Positions 7,901 through 14,667 of a stretch of 38,357 nucleotides of DNA are shown piece after piece. The stretch lies in the NCBI RefSeq assembly GCF_900156825.1, contig NZ_FTOV01000022.1, positions 1 through 38,357 of the forward strand, given 5' to 3'. The notes under the pieces are model-generated. The model was not told where the DNA came from, did not search any database, and worked only from the letters and a program-made list of their open reading frames with translations. Position 1 is the stretch's first letter. Each line of letters starts with the position of its first letter. The stretch is from Chryseobacterium gambrini. Lineage in GTDB: Bacteria > Bacteroidota > Bacteroidia > Flavobacteriales > Weeksellaceae. A program made the translations under genes and the position numbers.

Positions 7901-9503
7901 TCAGTTTACCGTAAGATCGGAAGATTTCAGAGAAACCATGATTCTTCCCTTTAAAGTGGAGGAAAAAGGATTTCCGCACCGTTATTCAGTTATCAATAAC
8001 AAAACAGAAGACCTCAAAATTGATATTCCGGATTATATTGAAGGCAGTTTCTTTTCGTCTTATTATGTGTATGAAAACAATGCACTGCAGATGTTTGAAA
8101 ATATGGACCGCCTGAAAAGAGAACCTTACGGATGTTTTGAACAGCTTTCTTCAACGGTTTATCCAAATATTTTCATTCTGGATTATTTAAAACAGATTAA
8201 AAAAATTACGCCGGAAACCGAAAGTCTGGTGATCAGAAATATGAAAAAAGGCTATCAGAAGATGCTGAGCTATAAAAACCGTGACGGCGGATTCACTTAC
8301 TTCGGATCTTCGGAATCGGATGTTGCACTTTCTGCTTTTGCATTGCTTGAATTTAAAGATCTGAAAAAATATGTGAATATTGAACCTAAAATCATTCAGG
8401 ATCTTACCTCTTTTATTTTATCCAAAAAAAATCAGAACGGAATGTTTGAAGTAAGAAGAAACTATGAAAAAAGCATTCCGTATTCAGAATTTGTATGGTC
8501 GAGAAATATGTATGTTTTATATGCTTTGTCTAAAACGGGAATCAGAAATCTGGACGATGCCTACGAAATCAATCTGAAACGTGCTTTGGCGACAAAAGAT
8601 GCTTATCAGATGGCTTTAATGGCAAATATTTCTTATAATTTAGGCAAAAATCAGCAGTATAAAGAGTTGGTTGCTCTTTTAAACAGTCAGTTTGAAGGGA
8701 AAAGTTTAAAAACAAAAACCACTTTTACAGGTTCCGGAGGATTTTCTGCGAATGCGGAAACACTATCACTTTATCTGATGGCTTTGCAGAAAGATGAGCA
8801 GTTGAGCCAGTTAAAAATTGCAGAAGTTTCAGATCATCTGATCAATTTCAACGGATATTATGGCTTCGGTTCTACTCAGGCAACAACTTTGGCTTTGGAA
8901 GCATTATCTGTATTTTTTTCAAAAAATGAAAAATTATATGGCACAGAAAAACCTTTGATAAAAGTAAACGGAGCAGAGATCAGAACGAATAATTCGGTGA
9001 GTTCTGCTTTTAAAAACGGAGAAAATACAATCAGCATCAATTATCCTACAAAAAGAGGGCTTCCTTACAAACTGGATTATGAATATTACACGTTAAAAGC
9101 TCCGAAAAGTGCAGAAATTCCTTTAATCCTGAATACAAAATTAAAATCTGAAACAGCAAAAACAGGAGAGACAGACAGAATGATAATTACTATTCAGAAT
9201 AAAATAAATAACCAGCTTCCAATGGTGACGGCGAAAATAGGAATTCCGGCAGGATTAACTTTACAGAATGCTTTGCTGAAGGATCTTCTGGATAAAAAGC
9301 AGGTTTCCTATTACGAAATTTTTGATAATTATCTGGTTCTGTATTGGGAACATTTTGATGCAAATGAAATAAAAACCATTAATCTGGATCTTAAAGTGGA
9401 ATTTGCGGGAGAATATACAGGAAAAGCAAGCAACGCATATCTTTATTATATGCCGGAAGCAAAATTTTGGAATGAAGGGATAAAAGTCAGAATTCAGCCT
9501 TAA
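4935..9503 (+). CDS. Alpha-2-macroglobulin-like protein with embedded carboxypeptidase-regulatory-like and TonB-plug domains
   Basis: 1522 residues. Signal peptide about 1-23 (FFLVFASLSKAQ). An MG2-like domain lies at ~27-130 (EKTYIQTNHVFYKPGEEMYF), followed by further macroglobulin-type beta domains. Residues ~537-605 look like a carboxypeptidase-regulatory-like domain (PIYGIVEDEKGNPVKADVYF). A charged linker (~606-682) leads to a complete SusC-type plug at ~683-805: TonB-box-like IEEVVVVGF, SSLAGKVSGLVI, VQIRGNASV, PLYVVDGVPV, INSVTILKDAAATAIYGNRG and ANGVIVINS. A2M features resume with ALYWNPVLETGKDGKA. The thioester motif YGCFEQ is intact (Cys1067, Glu1069, Gln1070) in a helical thioester domain reaching ~1350. 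A2Ms trap proteases through this thioester. The coupled barrel gene upstream lacks a plug, so this protein may supply one in trans; that is inference. The domain content is clear. Confidence 0.88.
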   Translation: MNFKVTTFILRLFFLVFASLSKAQEPFKNFEKEKTYIQTNHVFYKPGEEMYFKIYTVKAENNLPADQSKAVNFELTDPSGTVVKKAKYEITNGYSEGYFYFNSDMKGGIYKLRAFTNWMQNEDGKNAFEKEITLQKIVSPRILMKLEFPKKGYGAGDEVLADFSMRSLSNLPIPFYEGDYTVMHNGEKISEGKLITDKEGKNQLKFRLPAVLKSSDALLTIKINFDGFTESISRNIPIVLNKLDVKFMPEGGTFINGIEQNIAYKILDEFEKPVDATLEIFNQNHQKITETTAYNFGMGSFLLIPKRGENYYAKVLKPENISAVYPLPMAKDEGIVFNINKENLKIVFKIRSTDEKDVILKGNFRDKEMYSKTISLKKGLNELELLENEFPIGICRFTVFERDIPLAERIVFTNEKKQMNVKVKPVKQNYLPREKVIVNIETTDENNKPIPANLALSVVDDKLWTYADDKQNHILSWLLMDSELKGKIERPQFYFDKKEEKRTKSLDLVMLTNGYQYFEMIPEVIKNRKYKYLPEKKNPIYGIVEDEKGNPVKADVYFLEDGKILKQTTSENGLFYFYDLNRNYSNKLIAKSVQPKQEVKIRILSYRLAINPLAAKSLNNINVEEIVKETVKEEGKIKLREDAEKEIPKTASTERTKSSSENRRSRSVSRGSMISDTIRSQNIEEVVVVGFSQSSLKDKTTAAVVSVRKDELQNPNIISSLAGKVSGLVITPTNQPGGYLNVQIRGNASVANKNPLYVVDGVPVENFKTVINPSDINSVTILKDAAATAIYGNRGANGVIVINSLKNFRSQIKFDVTPKSYYALVNIPNDSLVSYEYTRNFSYPVYKTTNTSYRHDYREALYWNPVLETGKDGKAQVEFYNSDANSTFRIMTEGISSSGLIGRDETTYASQSLISIDAKLPQYLTRTDQMMIPVVVKNNSPETRKITMDVIVPNRVNVVQSDSAITLKPLESGRLFVKIQTNEVVESNIQFTVRSEDFRETMILPFKVEEKGFPHRYSVINNKTEDLKIDIPDYIEGSFFSSYYVYENNALQMFENMDRLKREPYGCFEQLSSTVYPNIFILDYLKQIKKITPETESLVIRNMKKGYQKMLSYKNRDGGFTYFGSSESDVALSAFALLEFKDLKKYVNIEPKIIQDLTSFILSKKNQNGMFEVRRNYEKSIPYSEFVWSRNMYVLYALSKTGIRNLDDAYEINLKRALATKDAYQMALMANISYNLGKNQQYKELVALLNSQFEGKSLKTKTTFTGSGGFSANAETLSLYLMALQKDEQLSQLKIAEVSDHLINFNGYYGFGSTQATTLALEALSVFFSKNEKLYGTEKPLIKVNGAEIRTNNSVSSAFKNGENTISINYPTKRGLPYKLDYEYYTLKAPKSAEIPLILNTKLKSETAKTGETDRMIITIQNKINNQLPMVTAKIGIPAGLTLQNALLKDLLDKKQVSYYEIFDNYLVLYWEHFDANEIKTINLDLKVEFAGEYTGKASNAYLYYMPEAKFWNEGIKVRIQP

Positions 9504-9864
9504 AGTTTGTTTTAAAAAGGAGCGGTGTTTTTAACTATTTGATTTGCATTTAATTAAATTGTAAAAATGAAAAGGATAAAGTTTTAATAAAGAATATTGT
9601 GATTGTCCGTAATTCGTGATAATTGAAAAACCTTTGAGTTCTTTGCTGAGTGAATAGTTTATGCTGAGCTTGTCGAAGCACCTTTGCGAACTTAAAAACA
9701 GTTGGTATATAAAAGAATCTTAGCGATCCTTTGCGTGAAAATTAAGCATTATGATCAATAAAGGATAATCAATAAAATATTAATTCAACTGTAACTTTTT
9801 CGAAAATCTGCATCCTTAAAACAGAGAAACGGAAAATGATTATATTTTCAGAAAAATAATACAT
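9504..9864. other. Intergenic region with a short dispersed-repeat fragment
   Basis: Non-coding, 361 bases. At 9662-9680 the sequence TGCTGAGCTTGTCGAAGCA has TGCT/AGCA ends; a close relative (TCCTGAGCTTGACGAAGGA) is the core of the 65-bp repeats at 15943 and 16826. Nearby CTTTGCG words (about 9682 and 9730) resemble the ends of the element at 25682. No clear terminator for the A2M gene and no full TAnnTTTG box for the lipoprotein gene are visible. Confidence 0.5.
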
Positions 9865-11868
9865 ATGAAAAAACTAGGAACTACCATATTGGCTTTGATG
9901 TTGGTAATGGGCTGTAAAACCAAAACAGCAGCAGATCATCAAACTGAAAAAGAGAAATTAAGCATTGAAAAAGACAAAGATCAAGACGGAGTTAAAAACC
10001 GAAAAGATAAATGTCCTGAAATCGCAGGACCGATAGAAAATAAAGGCTGTCCGTTCCCAGATACAGACGGAGACGGCGTTCCCGATAAAGAAGACCAATG
10101 CAAAGATGCAGCCGGACCAATTGAAAATAACGGCTGTCCTTTTCCGGATACCGACGGAGATGGAATAATAGACAAAGATGATGCCTGTCCGACGGTTGCC
10201 GGACCCGCAGAAAACAACGGCTGTCCGTGGCCGGATACAGATGGCGACGGAATTCTGGATAAAGACGATGCGTGTCCTACCGTTCCCGGATTACCGGAAT
10301 ATAACGGCTGTCCGAAACCGAAATCGGTCGTGGCTATGGAGATTGAATCTTCACCGCGAAATTCCTATGCTCTTGGAAGATCGTATCAGCTTCAAGGAAA
10401 AGTATACATTAATCATGTAGGAACTAAAAAAGGAAAGAAGAAAGTTGCCCGGAAAGATGATTATACAAATGAAGAATATGATGCTTTAGTTGAAAATCCG
10501 TTTGAATTGACAAAGAATCAGCCACTTTCCACATTTTCTATTGATACAGACAACGCTTCCTACTCGAATCTAAGAAGAATGATAGAATACGGCGATGTGT
10601 ATAAAAACGCGGTAAGAGTAGAGGAGATGATTAATTATTTTAAATATGATTATCCGCAGCCAAAAAATAATCAGCCTTTTTCTATCAGTACAGAATTGGG
10701 AAAAAATCCATGGAATCCTAATCATCAGTTGCTGAAGATCGGCTTGAAAGGAAAAAATATTCAGATGAATAATCTTCCACCTTCAAATATTGTTTTCCTG
10801 ATTGATACTTCCGGTTCTATGGCTGCGGAAAATAAATTACCGTTGCTAAAATCTTCTTTAAAAATATTACTGGATCAGCTAAGACCGGTAGATAAAGTGG
10901 CAATGGTGGTGTATGCAGGGAGCGCGGGTGTTGTATTGCCTCCGACATCCGTTTCTGAGAAAGGAAAAATTATTGAATCTTTGGACAGATTGGAAGCAGG
11001 AGGAAGTACGGCGGGAGGAGCAGGAATTGAACTTGCCTATAAGTTGGCGCAGGAAAATTTCATCAAAAACGGAAATAATCGGGTGATTTTGGCAACAGAC
11101 GGGGATTTCAATGTAGGAGTTTCTTCAAAAGGTGATCTTGAAAGTCTGATTGAGGAAAAAAGAAAATCAGGTATTTTTCTTACGTGTTTAGGGTACGGAA
11201 TGGGAAATTATAAAGACAGCAAAATGGAAACGCTTGCCGACAAAGGAAACGGAAATTATGCCTATATCGATAATCTGCAGGAAGCCAACAAGTTTTTAGG
11301 AAGAGAATTCGCCGGAAATATCTATACAATTGCTAAAGATGTTAAAATTCAGATTGAGTTTAATCCTAAATTCGTAAAATCTTATCGATTGATTGGATAT
11401 GAAAATAGAAAACTGAGAAATGAGGATTTTACAAACGATAAAATTGATGCAGGAGAATTAGGAAGCGGACATACGGTGACTGCTTTATACGAAATCATTC
11501 CTGCCAATGTAAATTCTAAGTTTTTGCCCAAACAGAATAAACTTAAATATACTTCAAATTCTGCCAGTCAAAAGTCTGGAAATGAACTGGGAACTGTTAA
11601 ATTCAGATATAAAAAACCTCAGGGAACAAAAAGTGCAGAAATTGTTCATGTCATAAAAAATGCCTCATCTCAGACGGAAAGTAAAGACTTTAAATTCGCT
11701 TCATCGGTTGCATGGTTCGGATTGGTTTTAAGAGATTCAGATTTAATTACCAGAAAGAATTTATCCGAGATCGAAAAAATGGCAAAAGACAGCAAAGGCG
11801 AGGATAAAGAAGGATACAGAAAAGGATTTGTAAAAATGATTCAGGATTATAAAAAGATGAGTAAATAA
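9865..11868 (+). CDS. Lipoprotein with thrombospondin type 3 repeats and von Willebrand A domain (YfbK-like)
   Basis: 667 residues. A lipoprotein signal peptide ends in LVMGC (lipidated Cys17). Residues ~35-152 hold four calcium-binding TSP3-type repeats (DTDGDGVPDKEDQC, DTDGDGIIDKDDAC and similar), spaced by E-N-N-G-C-P units. An N-terminal YfbK-type segment follows (~200-300: LSTFSIDTDNASYSNLRRMI, VRVEEMINYFKYDYP). The vWA domain starts at ~308 with the metal-binding motif DTSGS (Asp314, Ser316, Ser318) and continues through LATDGDFNVG. The C-terminus (LVLRDSDLITR...GYRKGFVKMI) matches the DUF3520 region of this family. It is probably a membrane-attached adhesion or scaffold protein; partners are unknown. 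It lies 361 bases after the A2M-like gene on the same strand, so co-regulation is possible but not shown. Confidence 0.88.
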   Translation: MKKLGTTILALMLVMGCKTKTAADHQTEKEKLSIEKDKDQDGVKNRKDKCPEIAGPIENKGCPFPDTDGDGVPDKEDQCKDAAGPIENNGCPFPDTDGDGIIDKDDACPTVAGPAENNGCPWPDTDGDGILDKDDACPTVPGLPEYNGCPKPKSVVAMEIESSPRNSYALGRSYQLQGKVYINHVGTKKGKKKVARKDDYTNEEYDALVENPFELTKNQPLSTFSIDTDNASYSNLRRMIEYGDVYKNAVRVEEMINYFKYDYPQPKNNQPFSISTELGKNPWNPNHQLLKIGLKGKNIQMNNLPPSNIVFLIDTSGSMAAENKLPLLKSSLKILLDQLRPVDKVAMVVYAGSAGVVLPPTSVSEKGKIIESLDRLEAGGSTAGGAGIELAYKLAQENFIKNGNNRVILATDGDFNVGVSSKGDLESLIEEKRKSGIFLTCLGYGMGNYKDSKMETLADKGNGNYAYIDNLQEANKFLGREFAGNIYTIAKDVKIQIEFNPKFVKSYRLIGYENRKLRNEDFTNDKIDAGELGSGHTVTALYEIIPANVNSKFLPKQNKLKYTSNSASQKSGNELGTVKFRYKKPQGTKSAEIVHVIKNASSQTESKDFKFASSVAWFGLVLRDSDLITRKNLSEIEKMAKDSKGEDKEGYRKGFVKMIQDYKKMSK

Positions 11869-11923
11869 ATTAAAGTTAGTGTTAACAGGCATTCTCAAAG
11901 GATGTCTGTTTTTATTTTAAATA

Positions 11924-11968
11924 AACTTTCAAAAATTATTGAAAGTTCGAAAATTATTATTACATTTG
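11924..11968 (+). promoter_or_regulatory. Promoter and operator of the GbsR-type regulator
   Basis: A perfect palindrome AACTTTCAA-N6-TTGAAAGTT occupies 11924-11947. Its right arm holds a TTG (11939-11941) that, after 19 bases, is followed by TACATTTG at 11961-11968, a full match to the Bacteroidota -7 box. A regulator bound to the palindrome would cover the -33 element, which suggests autorepression. The start codon at 11994 is 26 bases past the -7 box. Related palindromes lie before the next two genes. Confidence 0.8.
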
Positions 11969-11993
11969 TATCAGGAATTAAAAGTAAAACAAA

Positions 11994-12497
11994 ATGCAAC
12001 TTTCAGAAGCTAAAGAAAAATACATTCAGACTTGGGGTACATTTGCGACCAATTGGGGGATCAACCGTACCATGGCGCAGGTTCATGCGCTGCTTTTGGC
12101 AAGTGGTAAAGCACTTTCTACCGATGAGGTAATGGAGCAGCTTGAAATTTCAAGAGGAAATGCCAATATGAATCTCCGTGCGTTGATGGATTGGGGAATT
12201 GTAAGAAAAGAATTTGTAAAAGGCGACCGTAAAGAATATTTTGTTGCTGAAAGAGATGTTTGGTTTTTATTCAAGCAGATTACAAAAGAACGTAGAAAAA
12301 GAGAAATTGAGCCCGTTATTTCTTTTTTGGAAGAATTGAAAAATATTGAAGATAAAGATTCCGAAGGAGCAAAAGAGTTCATTAAATTAATGGACGATTT
12401 CAGCTCTGTAACGGGAAAAATAAACAATATCATGGATCTCGCGATAAAAAGTGACGATCATTGGTTGGTTGGAAAGATTACGAATTTACTGAAGTAA
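11994..12497 (+). CDS. GbsR/MarR-family transcriptional regulator
   Basis: 167 residues. The N-terminal part (WGTFATNWGINRTMAQVHAL) and winged helix-turn-helix at about 20-90 (ALSTDEVMEQLEISRGNANM, NLRALMDWGIVRKEFVKGDR, EYFVAERDVW) are typical of GbsR-like regulators, which are short dimeric DNA-binding proteins. The C-terminal half is helical and charged and probably dimerises. The ATG at 11994 is supported by the canonical promoter just upstream; a competing frame opening at 11902 would include the promoter itself and is rejected. The palindrome overlapping its -33 element, repeated before the next two genes, makes it the likely local repressor. The ligand is not evident. Confidence 0.88.
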   Translation: MQLSEAKEKYIQTWGTFATNWGINRTMAQVHALLLASGKALSTDEVMEQLEISRGNANMNLRALMDWGIVRKEFVKGDRKEYFVAERDVWFLFKQITKERRKREIEPVISFLEELKNIEDKDSEGAKEFIKLMDDFSSVTGKINNIMDLAIKSDDHWLVGKITNLLK

Positions 12498-12568
12498 TCA
12501 TTTATTATTCTGAACGAAACGAACAGGATGAATATAAAAAGGAAAATTTTCCTTTTTTATTTCAAGTA

Positions 12569-12590
12569 AACTTTCAAAAATTATTGAAAA
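12569..12590 (+). promoter_or_regulatory. Second copy of the regulator operator
   Basis: CTTTCAA-AAATTA-TTGAAA repeats the core of the palindrome at 11924-11947 including its spacer; only the outer right arm differs (AATA in place of GTT). It lies 26 bases before the start of the membrane-protein gene at 12616. No full TAnnTTTG box is visible between operator and start. Confidence 0.7.
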
Positions 12591-12615
12591 TATAATAACA
12601 ATAAAAACTCAAAAC

Positions 12616-12996
12616 ATGAAACGTAAAATATTAATAGGAGAAGCAATAGTTCAGACAGTCATTAGCCTTGTATTCTTTTCGTATGCTATCGCTGATTATT
12701 TCGAAAAAACACCCGGAACAGAATTTTTTATTGCACTTTTCTATATTGGTATTTCAAATCTGATAGGATTTTTATTGAGAGTTTCACTTAGCAAAAGCAA
12801 ATTTCACCGGTACTATTTTTTTGGTGTCTTGATATTTTTCCAGTTATTATTTGTTGCGGTTTTATTATTCAACGATTCTAAAATTGAGTATGTTCTTTAT
12901 TTCATGGGCATCGGAGGCGTACTTTTTAATATTTATTATCTGATCTATGGCTTTTATAATGTTAAAACGATGCAACAGAATAAAACGGAAAAATAA
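12616..12996 (+). CDS. Small four-helix membrane protein, unknown function
   Basis: 126 residues, not recognised. Four hydrophobic helices are visible at about 5-26 (LIGEAIVQTVISLVFFSYAI), 38-58 (FFIALFYIGISNLIGFLLRV), 68-86 (YFFGVLIFFQLLFVAVLLF) and 93-113 (VLYFMGIGGVLFNIYYLIYG), with a short basic tail. It would sit in the inner membrane. It follows the regulator gene and carries its own copy of the regulator's operator, so it is probably a direct target. It resembles the later small membrane proteins only in general topology; I see no clear sequence match to them. Confidence 0.75.
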   Translation: MKRKILIGEAIVQTVISLVFFSYAIADYFEKTPGTEFFIALFYIGISNLIGFLLRVSLSKSKFHRYYFFGVLIFFQLLFVAVLLFNDSKIEYVLYFMGIGGVLFNIYYLIYGFYNVKTMQQNKTEK

Positions 12997-13000
12997 TTTT

Positions 13001-13030
13001 TTTGAAATTTAATTTCAAAATTTATTGAAA
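13001..13030 (+). promoter_or_regulatory. Third operator copy with overlapping palindrome
   Basis: TTTCAA-AATTTA-TTGAAA at 13013-13030 has the same half-sites and spacing as the operators at 11924 and 12569. An overlapping perfect palindrome TTTGAAATT-T-AATTTCAAA covers 13001-13019, so two dimers might bind side by side. The next start codon is at 13047; copies are not seen before the later genes of the cluster. Confidence 0.65.
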
Positions 13031-13046
13031 ATATAATATTTATAAA

Positions 13047-13391
13047 ATGTTCAATATTGTTTCATATCTGCTTTTTCTTTCCGTCAGTTCCTACATAACC
13101 ATTGATGTCGGAAGAAGATGCTACAACGCAGGAAAACATTACCTGAACTATCTTATTCACGATGCAGATCTGTGTTTAACGATCAACAGGATTCTTTTAG
13201 GATGTTATTATCTCATCAATCTCGGGTACATCGCATTAAATCTTACCCATTGGGAAAAAGTAGATTCTATAGAAAAAATGTTATCTGTGACGGCAGTCAG
13301 AATCGGTTATATCACCTTGATTTTATGTGTGCTGCACTTTATGAACATTTTCGCACTATACTTTTTAAGAAAAAATTTAACCATAAAATAA
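13047..13391 (+). CDS. Small membrane protein, unknown function (paralogue of next gene)
   Basis: 114 residues with three hydrophobic stretches: about 2-20, 47-66 (RILLGCYYLINLGYIALNLT) and 86-107 (IGYITLILCVLHFMNIFALY). Its middle and end align by eye with the following gene: a D-x-x-x-x-x-N turn, a helix ending in YYLINLGYIA versus FYLLNLGFAL, a V-D-S-I-E-K/I-E-T-I-E-R stretch, and a last helix followed by RK. The two therefore look like a tandem duplication that has diverged. An operator copy lies directly upstream. The 7-base gap to the next gene indicates one transcript. Function unknown; probably an inner-membrane subunit. Confidence 0.75.
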   Translation: MFNIVSYLLFLSVSSYITIDVGRRCYNAGKHYLNYLIHDADLCLTINRILLGCYYLINLGYIALNLTHWEKVDSIEKMLSVTAVRIGYITLILCVLHFMNIFALYFLRKNLTIK

Positions 13392-13398
13392 TAAAACT

Positions 13399-13800
13399 AT
13401 GAATGCAACAGCTCTTACCACAACGTACAATTTTCAGGCATACATGATCTATCTGCCAATTGTAATCCTCCTTACTGTGCTGGTTTCCCAGTTTCTTTTT
13501 AAAAATTCCAAAGCGTTTATGATCGATATTTTTCATCAGAAAGAAGATATTGCAATGGCAACCAACTCTTTATTTAAAATCGGTTTTTACCTTTTAAATC
13601 TCGGTTTTGCACTTTGTATCATTGAATTTTTTCAAATTGAAACCATTGAAAGACTGGTTGTTGCTTTAAGCGAAAAAATCGGAGGATTCTCCATCTATCT
13701 CGGAGTAATGATGCTACTGAACCTGCTTCTTTTCCTGAAAGGTCGTAAACACGCCATGAACAAAGATAAAATCATCAAAAATGAAAACACTGCTATTTAA
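13399..13800 (+). CDS. Small membrane protein, unknown function (paralogue of preceding gene)
   Basis: 133 residues. Hydrophobic helices at about 16-34 (IYLPIVILLTVLVSQFLF), 58-77 (LFKIGFYLLNLGFALCIIEF) and 95-113 (GFSIYLGVMMLLNLLLFLK), then a lysine-rich tail. It shares the pattern of the preceding 114-residue protein, so the pair probably arose by duplication and may form a hetero-oligomer in the inner membrane. It starts 7 bases after the previous stop. Its 3' end overlaps a possible 28-codon frame. I do not recognise a named family. Confidence 0.75.
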   Translation: MNATALTTTYNFQAYMIYLPIVILLTVLVSQFLFKNSKAFMIDIFHQKEDIAMATNSLFKIGFYLLNLGFALCIIEFFQIETIERLVVALSEKIGGFSIYLGVMMLLNLLLFLKGRKHAMNKDKIIKNENTAI

Positions 13801-13867
13801 AATCTGGATGTATTTCACCTTCAAAATCCAGAAAAAGAGAACAAGAGGAGACTTTTTAAACCTGTAA
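13781..13867 (+). CDS. Possible 28-residue peptide
   Basis: An ATG at 13781, overlapping the last 20 bases of the preceding gene, opens a frame of 28 codons. The peptide begins MKTLLFKIWMYFTF and ends basic (KIQKKRTRGDFLNL). It ends 11 bases before the next gene. The overlap suits translational coupling and its amphipathic, basic make-up would fit a small membrane-associated peptide, but chance is a real alternative. Confidence 0.35.
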   Translation: MKTLLFKIWMYFTFKIQKKRTRGDFLNL

Positions 13868-13878
13868 AATTAATCATC

Positions 13879-14247
13879 ATGAAAACTTTTGTTAAAAACG
13901 ACTTTTATATTCAACTTTCATTCCTTGTAATCGGACTTATTTTGGTATTCTTAGGAATTGTTGTTTTTGAAAATGCTACTGTTTTTCTTTTTTATTTCAT
14001 AGTGGGAATACCTCAATTGATTAGTTTTATCAGCAGAGCCTTTCAGAAAACAAAGAAATCATGGCTGTTTATTGTCTATGGAATTTTTATAGTTCCTGTA
14101 TGGATTTCATGGCTGATTATTTTGGCTTTTAATAACAATAATGATGTCACCAATTTTTTCGGATATATTTTAATCGCATCAGTATTCTACAGTCCAGTAC
14201 TTGCAATCCTTTATATTATAGATTGTTATAAAACTTATGAATACTAA
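13879..14247 (+). CDS. Small four-helix membrane protein, tandem paralogue 1
   Basis: 122 residues with four hydrophobic segments at about 11-30, 34-52 (TVFLFYFIVGIPQLISFISR), 62-83 (SWLFIVYGIFIVPVWISWLI) and 92-115. It is a clear tandem paralogue of the next gene: both begin MKTF with a DFY-x-Q motif, share FYFIVG-x-PQLIS in the second helix and end in YSP-V/I-LAILYIIDCYK-x-Y. Function is unknown; the conserved C-terminal motif suggests a shared interaction surface. It is co-directional with the desaturase operon and spaced 12 bases from its copy. Confidence 0.78.
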   Translation: MKTFVKNDFYIQLSFLVIGLILVFLGIVVFENATVFLFYFIVGIPQLISFISRAFQKTKKSWLFIVYGIFIVPVWISWLIILAFNNNNDVTNFFGYILIASVFYSPVLAILYIIDCYKTYEY

Positions 14248-14259
14248 AAAAACAGGACC

Positions 14260-14622
14260 ATGAAAACTTTCATTATATGTGATTTTTATCTTCAAATTTT
14301 ATTTTTGATAGCGGGAATTGTTTCAGCCTTTACGTGTGAATCATATTTTCAGGGAATACCATTTTATTTTATAGTAGGATTTCCACAATTAATCAGCTAT
14401 ATCATAAAACTTTTCTTGGATGTAGAAAGATCTTCAATTTCATTTATTTACGGATTCTTTATCATACCAATCTGGATTTGTCTGACTTTAAATATGTTTT
14501 TTGGAGAATATTCTCATGAGCTTAATAATATATTGATGATCGTTCCATTTTATGGTCTTTTCTACAGTCCGATACTGGCAATCCTTTACATTATAGACTG
14601 TTACAAACTCTATAAATACTGA
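14260..14622 (+). CDS. Small four-helix membrane protein, tandem paralogue 2
   Basis: 120 residues. It aligns along its full length with the preceding protein (MKTF, DFYLQ, FYFIVGFPQLISYI, IYGFFIIPIWI, YSPILAILYIIDCYKLYKY) but differs in the loops, notably FTCESYFQGI in the first. A recent-to-moderate duplication is the simplest reading. It follows at 12 bases within the same run of genes. After its stop the same short upstream pattern (AAAAAACAG, then CCATGAAAAC) appears again before a 9-codon frame, as if a third copy once existed. Confidence 0.78.
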   Translation: MKTFIICDFYLQILFLIAGIVSAFTCESYFQGIPFYFIVGFPQLISYIIKLFLDVERSSISFIYGFFIIPIWICLTLNMFFGEYSHELNNILMIVPFYGLFYSPILAILYIIDCYKLYKY

Positions 14623-14634
14623 AAAAACAGAACC

Positions 14635-14664
14635 ATGAAAACCCTCAAAATCTTTAAAAACTAA
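14635..14664 (+). pseudogene. Nine-codon frame, possible vestige of a third paralogue
   Basis: ATG at 14635 encodes MKTLKIFKN and stops 3 bases before the desaturase start. The 14 bases before it repeat those before the gene at 14260 with small changes (gaAAAAACAGaACC versus AAAAAACAGgACC), and the peptide opens with the same MKT. It may be what is left of a deleted third copy, or a leader frame coupled to the desaturase. Confidence 0.3.
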
Positions 14665-14667
14665 AAA

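Noticed and set aside
12083..12433. Minus-strand frame of 116 codons inside the regulator gene
   Set aside because: Fully antisense to the GbsR-type gene, with serine-rich shadow composition and no family resemblance.
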